This document shows, in pieces, positions 14,510-17,529 of a stretch of DNA of 17,529 nucleotides. This stretch comes from Prevotella sp. CAG:617. GTDB lineage: Bacteria > Bacteroidota > Bacteroidia > Bacteroidales > Bacteroidaceae. Position numbers and translations under genes: made by a program. The DNA is taken from positions 84,166 through 101,694 of the forward strand of contig FR903634.1 of the NCBI GenBank assembly GCA_000438115.1, in the 5' to 3' direction. Positions within the stretch are counted from its first letter, which is position 1; each line of letters begins with the position of its first letter. Below the pieces are notes generated by a model. That model saw only the letters and a program-made list of their open reading frames with translations, had not been told where the DNA came from and did no database searches.

Positions 14510-15262
14510 GTGAACACCACATACGAATCAGCCGTCAGGCAATATCTGCTTCAGCACCAATTTGACCAATTGGTGCTGAAAGCAGTTTTATTCGACATGG
14601 ATGGCGTACTGTTTAACTCCATGCCCAACCATGCCCGCTCGTGGGCACAAGTATGTACCCGGTTCGGACTCGACATGACTCCGGAAGAAGCCTATCTGCA
14701 CGAAGGACGCACAGGAGCATCCACCATCAACATCCTGACACAGAGGCAATGGGGCCGCAATGCTACCGAAGAGGAAATTGCCAAAATCTATGAAGAAAAA
14801 TGCCACCTCTTCAATGCCTGCCCCGAAGCCGAAAAAATGAAAGGAGCCGAGCCATTACTCCATAAAATAAAAGCCGAACAACTCGGTCTTTTTGTCGTTA
14901 CAGGAAGTGGACAGAAATCGCTGCTCGACCGGCTTGACGAAGGATTTCCCGGCATTTTCAACCGCGCACACATCGTATCAAGCCGCGACGTAAAGCACGG
15001 AAAGCCCCATCCTGAACCCTATCTTTTAGGACTGAGCAGAGCCCAGGTACACCCTTATGAAGCCATCGTTGTTGAAAATGCCCCCTTAGGCGTACAAGCT
15101 GCTGCTGCAGCCAATATTTTCACTATCGCTGTAAACACGGGGCCTTTAAATCCCAAAGTCCTTGAAGAGGCTGGAGCCAATTTGGTTTTCCCTTCAATGC
15201 AAGCTCTCTGTGATGTTTGGGACGACCTCTATTCCACACTCAAAAAACAAACGATATCATGA
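14510..15262 (+). CDS. HAD-superfamily phosphatase (beta-phosphoglucomutase-like subfamily)
   Basis: This 250-aa protein starts at GTG. The HAD motifs are: motif I DMDGVLFNSMP (nucleophile Asp29, Asp31), motif II TGSG (about 127-130), motif III lysine in HGKPHPEPYLL, and motif IV VVENAPLG. The helical cap domain with HEGRTGASTIN places it among beta-phosphoglucomutase/phosphatase-like HADs; the substrate is unknown. About 24 residues precede motif I, and from memory Bacteroidales homologues carry a similar N-terminal stretch, which supports the GTG at 14510. An in-frame GTG at codon 22 is the main alternative. A near-perfect 17-bp hairpin with a T-rich tail lies within codons 13-28. It follows pgi by 14 nt, and its stop overlaps the next start as ATGA. 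Confidence 0.9.
   Translation: MNTTYESAVRQYLLQHQFDQLVLKAVLFDMDGVLFNSMPNHARSWAQVCTRFGLDMTPEEAYLHEGRTGASTINILTQRQWGRNATEEEIAKIYEEKCHLFNACPEAEKMKGAEPLLHKIKAEQLGLFVVTGSGQKSLLDRLDEGFPGIFNRAHIVSSRDVKHGKPHPEPYLLGLSRAQVHPYEAIVVENAPLGVQAAAAANIFTIAVNTGPLNPKVLEEAGANLVFPSMQALCDVWDDLYSTLKKQTIS
14546..14593 (+). promoter_or_regulatory. Terminator-like hairpin inside the HAD gene
   Basis: TTCAGCACCAATT (14550-14562) pairs perfectly with AATTGGTGCTGAA (14568-14580) around a 5-nt loop. The stem continues with CTGC (14546-14549) and GCAG (14582-14585) across a single bulged A, and TTTTATTC follows. The shape is that of an intrinsic terminator placed 36 nt into the coding sequence. The DNA is fully coding, and its amino acids (LLQHQFDQLVLKAVL) read naturally. 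Confidence 0.6.
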
Positions 15263-17466
15263 AAAAAAGAACCCTACTGACCGTTCTACTGCTGGCAGCC
15301 ACGACACTATTCATGCCAGCTCAAAACAAATTGACGCTACAAAGCGCCCTCAACAACTATATGCCGGAAGGAATGCGCAATATCATCCCGATGAAAGACG
15401 GCGAAACATATACTCAACTTTCAAACGACGGAAAAAAGATTCTTCGCTGCTCTTTCAAGACCGGAAAAGTGGTAAGTACGCTTTTTGATGCCTCAACGGC
15501 ACGCGGAGATGCAAAGATACAAAGCATTGACGGCTACATACTCTCGCCCGATGAAAAAAACATCCTGCTGCAAACCAATACAAAACCAGTATATCGCCGC
15601 ACAACAATAGCAACGTATTACTTATTCTCCGTAGAAAACAACAAATACGTTCCTCTTTCAGAAAACGGGCCGCAGCAATCCCCCAAATTTTCTCCTGACG
15701 GAAACTATGTGGCCTTTGTTCGCGACAATAACCTGTTTCTGATCAAACTGCTCTTTGACAATGCTGAAAGCCAAATTACCAAAGACGGGAAAAAAGGAGC
15801 CATCATCAACGGTCTGCCCGACTGGGTGTATGAAGAAGAATTCTCAACCAACCGCTCGTTCGATTTCAGTGCCGACAGTAAAGTTCTGGCCTGGATCAGA
15901 TACGATGAGTCCAACGTCAAGATGTTCAGTTTTCCGCTTTACAAAGGAACGAACCCTGCTCTTGAGCAGTACGACGAATATCCGGGCTCGTATGATTACA
16001 AATATCCGGTTGCTGGCAGCCAGAACTCAAAAGTAAGTGTACAGACCTACGACATCAAGAGCCACGCTCAGCGACAGATTAAGCTCCCGATGGACTCTGA
16101 CGGATACATCCCACGTATTCAGTTTACATCAGACCCCAACAAATTGGCTATTGTCACCCTCAACCGTCATCAAAGCCGCATGGACATTTATATGGCCAAT
16201 CCGCGGTCTACGGAATGTAAACTGGCTCTGCGTGAAGAATCGGATACGTACATCGATGAAAAGACTTATACCGACCTGACTTTCTATCCCAACCATTTTG
16301 CCCTGCTTTCCGACCGGAGCGGCTACCGTCATCTCTATTGGTATACTCTGGGCGGCCAGCTGGTCAAGCAAATAACGAGCGGTTCGTTCGAGGTAACCGA
16401 TTTCTACGGCTGCCAGGAGAAGGAAGGAAAGTTCTACTATGCGGCCAATGCCGAAAGTCCGCTGAATAAAGCCGTATATTCCACTACCCTTAACGGAAAG
16501 ACAACCAAACTTTCCACCCAAAAAGGTACGAATACGGCCATCTTCTCAGCCAACATGAAATACTTTCTCAACACATACTCCAGCGCAACTGTTCCCCCGG
16601 TCATTTCATTGCGCAGCAGCAACGGCAGCGAGTTGAAGACCCTGGTCAGCAACAAGGCTCTGGCTGAAAAGGCTGCAACGGACTTCGGACAGAAAGAATT
16701 CTTTACGTTCAAGACATCTGAAGGCGTTATGCTGAACGGATGGATGATTAAGCCGCGCAACTTTGATCCGAACAAAAAATATCCGGTTATCATGTACCAA
16801 TACTCCGGTCCGTCGTCACAGACGGTGGCAGACTCCTGGAATGGAATCGGCTTTTATCCCGGCGGAAGTCTGGAAAGTTACATGGCCGAACAGGGATTCA
16901 TCATGGTTGCTGTTGATGGTCGCGGCACGGGCGGCCGGGGCGCAGAATTCCAGAAATGTACCTATCTTACGTTAGGCGACAAAGAATCGAAAGATCAGGT
17001 TGAAGCTGCCATATACTTGGGTACGCTACCTTACGTTGACAAGGACAATATCGGTATTTGGGGATGGAGTTTCGGCGGATTCAACACGCTGATGTCCATG
17101 AGTGAAGGCCGTCCCGTATTCAAAGCCGGTGTGGCCGTAGCTGCTCCTACCAACTGGAAATTCTACGATACCGTATATACCGAGCGCTACATGCGCACAC
17201 CTAACGAAAATGCGAGCGGATACGCCATCAACCCCATCGAGCGTGCCAACAAGCTGCATGGAGATTTGCTGCTGATTCACGGTACGGCTGACGATAACGT
17301 ACACTACCGCAATGCTGCTGAATACAGCGAAGCGCTCGTACAGGCCAACAAACAGTTTGACATGCAAGTCTACACCAACCGGAACCACAACATTTTCGGT
17401 GGCAACACACGCTATCATCTGTTTACACGCTACGCCAACTTCTTCAAGACCCATTTGATGAAATAA
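15259..17466 (+). CDS. Dipeptidyl peptidase IV (S9B serine peptidase), secreted
   Basis: This 735-aa protein has a typical signal peptide (MKKR, a hydrophobic run LLTVLLLAATTLF, likely cleavage at PA-Q near residue 21), so it is periplasmic or surface-exposed. The beta-propeller includes DWVYEEEF (188-195), whose Glu193 and Glu194 match the pair that anchors the substrate N-terminus in DPP IV. The C-terminal alpha/beta-hydrolase has the nucleophile Ser604 in GWSFGG, Asp678 in HGTADDNVH and His710 in NRNHNIFGG. Porphyromonas gingivalis DPP IV is closely similar from memory. It releases X-Pro (and X-Ala) dipeptides from peptides used as carbon and nitrogen source. The ATG at 15259 is chosen over upstream in-frame codons because it gives the signal peptide and an ATGA overlap with the HAD stop, suggesting translational coupling. 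Confidence 0.96.
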   Translation: MKKRTLLTVLLLAATTLFMPAQNKLTLQSALNNYMPEGMRNIIPMKDGETYTQLSNDGKKILRCSFKTGKVVSTLFDASTARGDAKIQSIDGYILSPDEKNILLQTNTKPVYRRTTIATYYLFSVENNKYVPLSENGPQQSPKFSPDGNYVAFVRDNNLFLIKLLFDNAESQITKDGKKGAIINGLPDWVYEEEFSTNRSFDFSADSKVLAWIRYDESNVKMFSFPLYKGTNPALEQYDEYPGSYDYKYPVAGSQNSKVSVQTYDIKSHAQRQIKLPMDSDGYIPRIQFTSDPNKLAIVTLNRHQSRMDIYMANPRSTECKLALREESDTYIDEKTYTDLTFYPNHFALLSDRSGYRHLYWYTLGGQLVKQITSGSFEVTDFYGCQEKEGKFYYAANAESPLNKAVYSTTLNGKTTKLSTQKGTNTAIFSANMKYFLNTYSSATVPPVISLRSSNGSELKTLVSNKALAEKAATDFGQKEFFTFKTSEGVMLNGWMIKPRNFDPNKKYPVIMYQYSGPSSQTVADSWNGIGFYPGGSLESYMAEQGFIMVAVDGRGTGGRGAEFQKCTYLTLGDKESKDQVEAAIYLGTLPYVDKDNIGIWGWSFGGFNTLMSMSEGRPVFKAGVAVAAPTNWKFYDTVYTERYMRTPNENASGYAINPIERANKLHGDLLLIHGTADDNVHYRNAAEYSEALVQANKQFDMQVYTNRNHNIFGGNTRYHLFTRYANFFKTHLMK

Positions 17467-17473
17467 GACTTGC

Positions 17474-17510
17474 AGGGCTATAATTAACGAAAGGAACGAT
17501 TTATAGCTCT
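17474..17510 (+). repeat. Hairpin downstream of the peptidase gene
   Basis: AGGGCTATAA (17474-17483) pairs with TTATAGCTCT (17501-17510), 10 bp with one G-T pair and a 17-nt loop, 8 nt after the stop. It is followed by A8, not T, on the plus strand, so it is a poor intrinsic terminator; the window ends too soon to judge. Confidence 0.4.
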
Positions 17511-17529
17511 AAAAAAAACGACCGACCGC

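Noticed and set aside
13776..14522. 248-codon minus-strand open frame opposite pgi
   Set aside because: It runs exactly antisense to a certain gene, lacks recognisable protein motifs and follows the codon structure of pgi; it is a shadow frame.
15217..15258. Fourteen extra codons before the peptidase ATG
   Set aside because: They lie in the HAD gene in another frame and would bury the signal peptide; ATG 15259 gives a clean export signal.

Overview
The window looks like a piece of a Bacteroidales chromosome (Bacteroides/Prevotella/Paraprevotella-type). Supporting signs are the recurrent promoter element TAnnTTTG, in the best cases about 20 nt downstream of a TTTG-like box (upstream of mfd, lysS, dnaX, pgi and a small minus-strand gene). 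Shine-Dalgarno sequences are almost absent, and the proteins have Bacteroidetes-type architectures: a 574-aa LysRS with a C-terminal tail, a 445-aa Pgi and a Porphyromonas-like DPP IV. I see no tRNA, rRNA, CRISPR array, IS element, phage gene or toxin/defence gene. This is a core housekeeping region, and I did not find a clearly new multi-gene system.

Layout. 1-1196: the 3' part of a Nif3-family gene, followed by a coiled-coil/C4 zinc-ribbon gene and closed by a strong nested-stem terminator at 1227-1273. 1537-4932: mfd, whose predicted transcript start lies only a few bases before the ATG. 5003-5248: a small minus-strand gene (81 aa, DUF6965-like) convergent with mfd; the terminator hairpin between them is built from its last codons. 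5529-9004: lysS, gpsA and a histidine phosphatase, with a long imperfect hairpin (7264-7353) between lysS and gpsA and a hairpin over the gpsA stop codon. 9104-12710: dnaX, a SlyD-type FKBP with a His/Cys-rich repeat tail, and aroC. 12711-13157: a 447-nt spacer with a promoter-to-terminator unit that could encode a roughly 100-nt RNA, then the pgi promoter. 13158-17466: pgi, a HAD-family phosphatase (GTG start) and a secreted dipeptidyl peptidase IV; the last two overlap by ATGA.

Functions. Transcription-coupled repair (Mfd) and replication (DnaX) sit among translation (LysRS), glycerophospholipid precursor supply (GpsA), aromatic biosynthesis (AroC), glycolysis (Pgi), protein folding/metal handling (SlyD) and peptide digestion (DPP IV). 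From promoters and spacing I infer these units: nif3-zinc ribbon; mfd; the minus-strand small gene; lysS-gpsA-phosphatase; dnaX-slyD-aroC; pgi-HAD-dpp4. The most useful leads are non-coding: a terminator-like hairpin inside the start of the HAD gene, the candidate small RNA before pgi, the lysS-gpsA hairpin, two inverted repeats in the dnaX promoter region, and the near-leaderless mfd.
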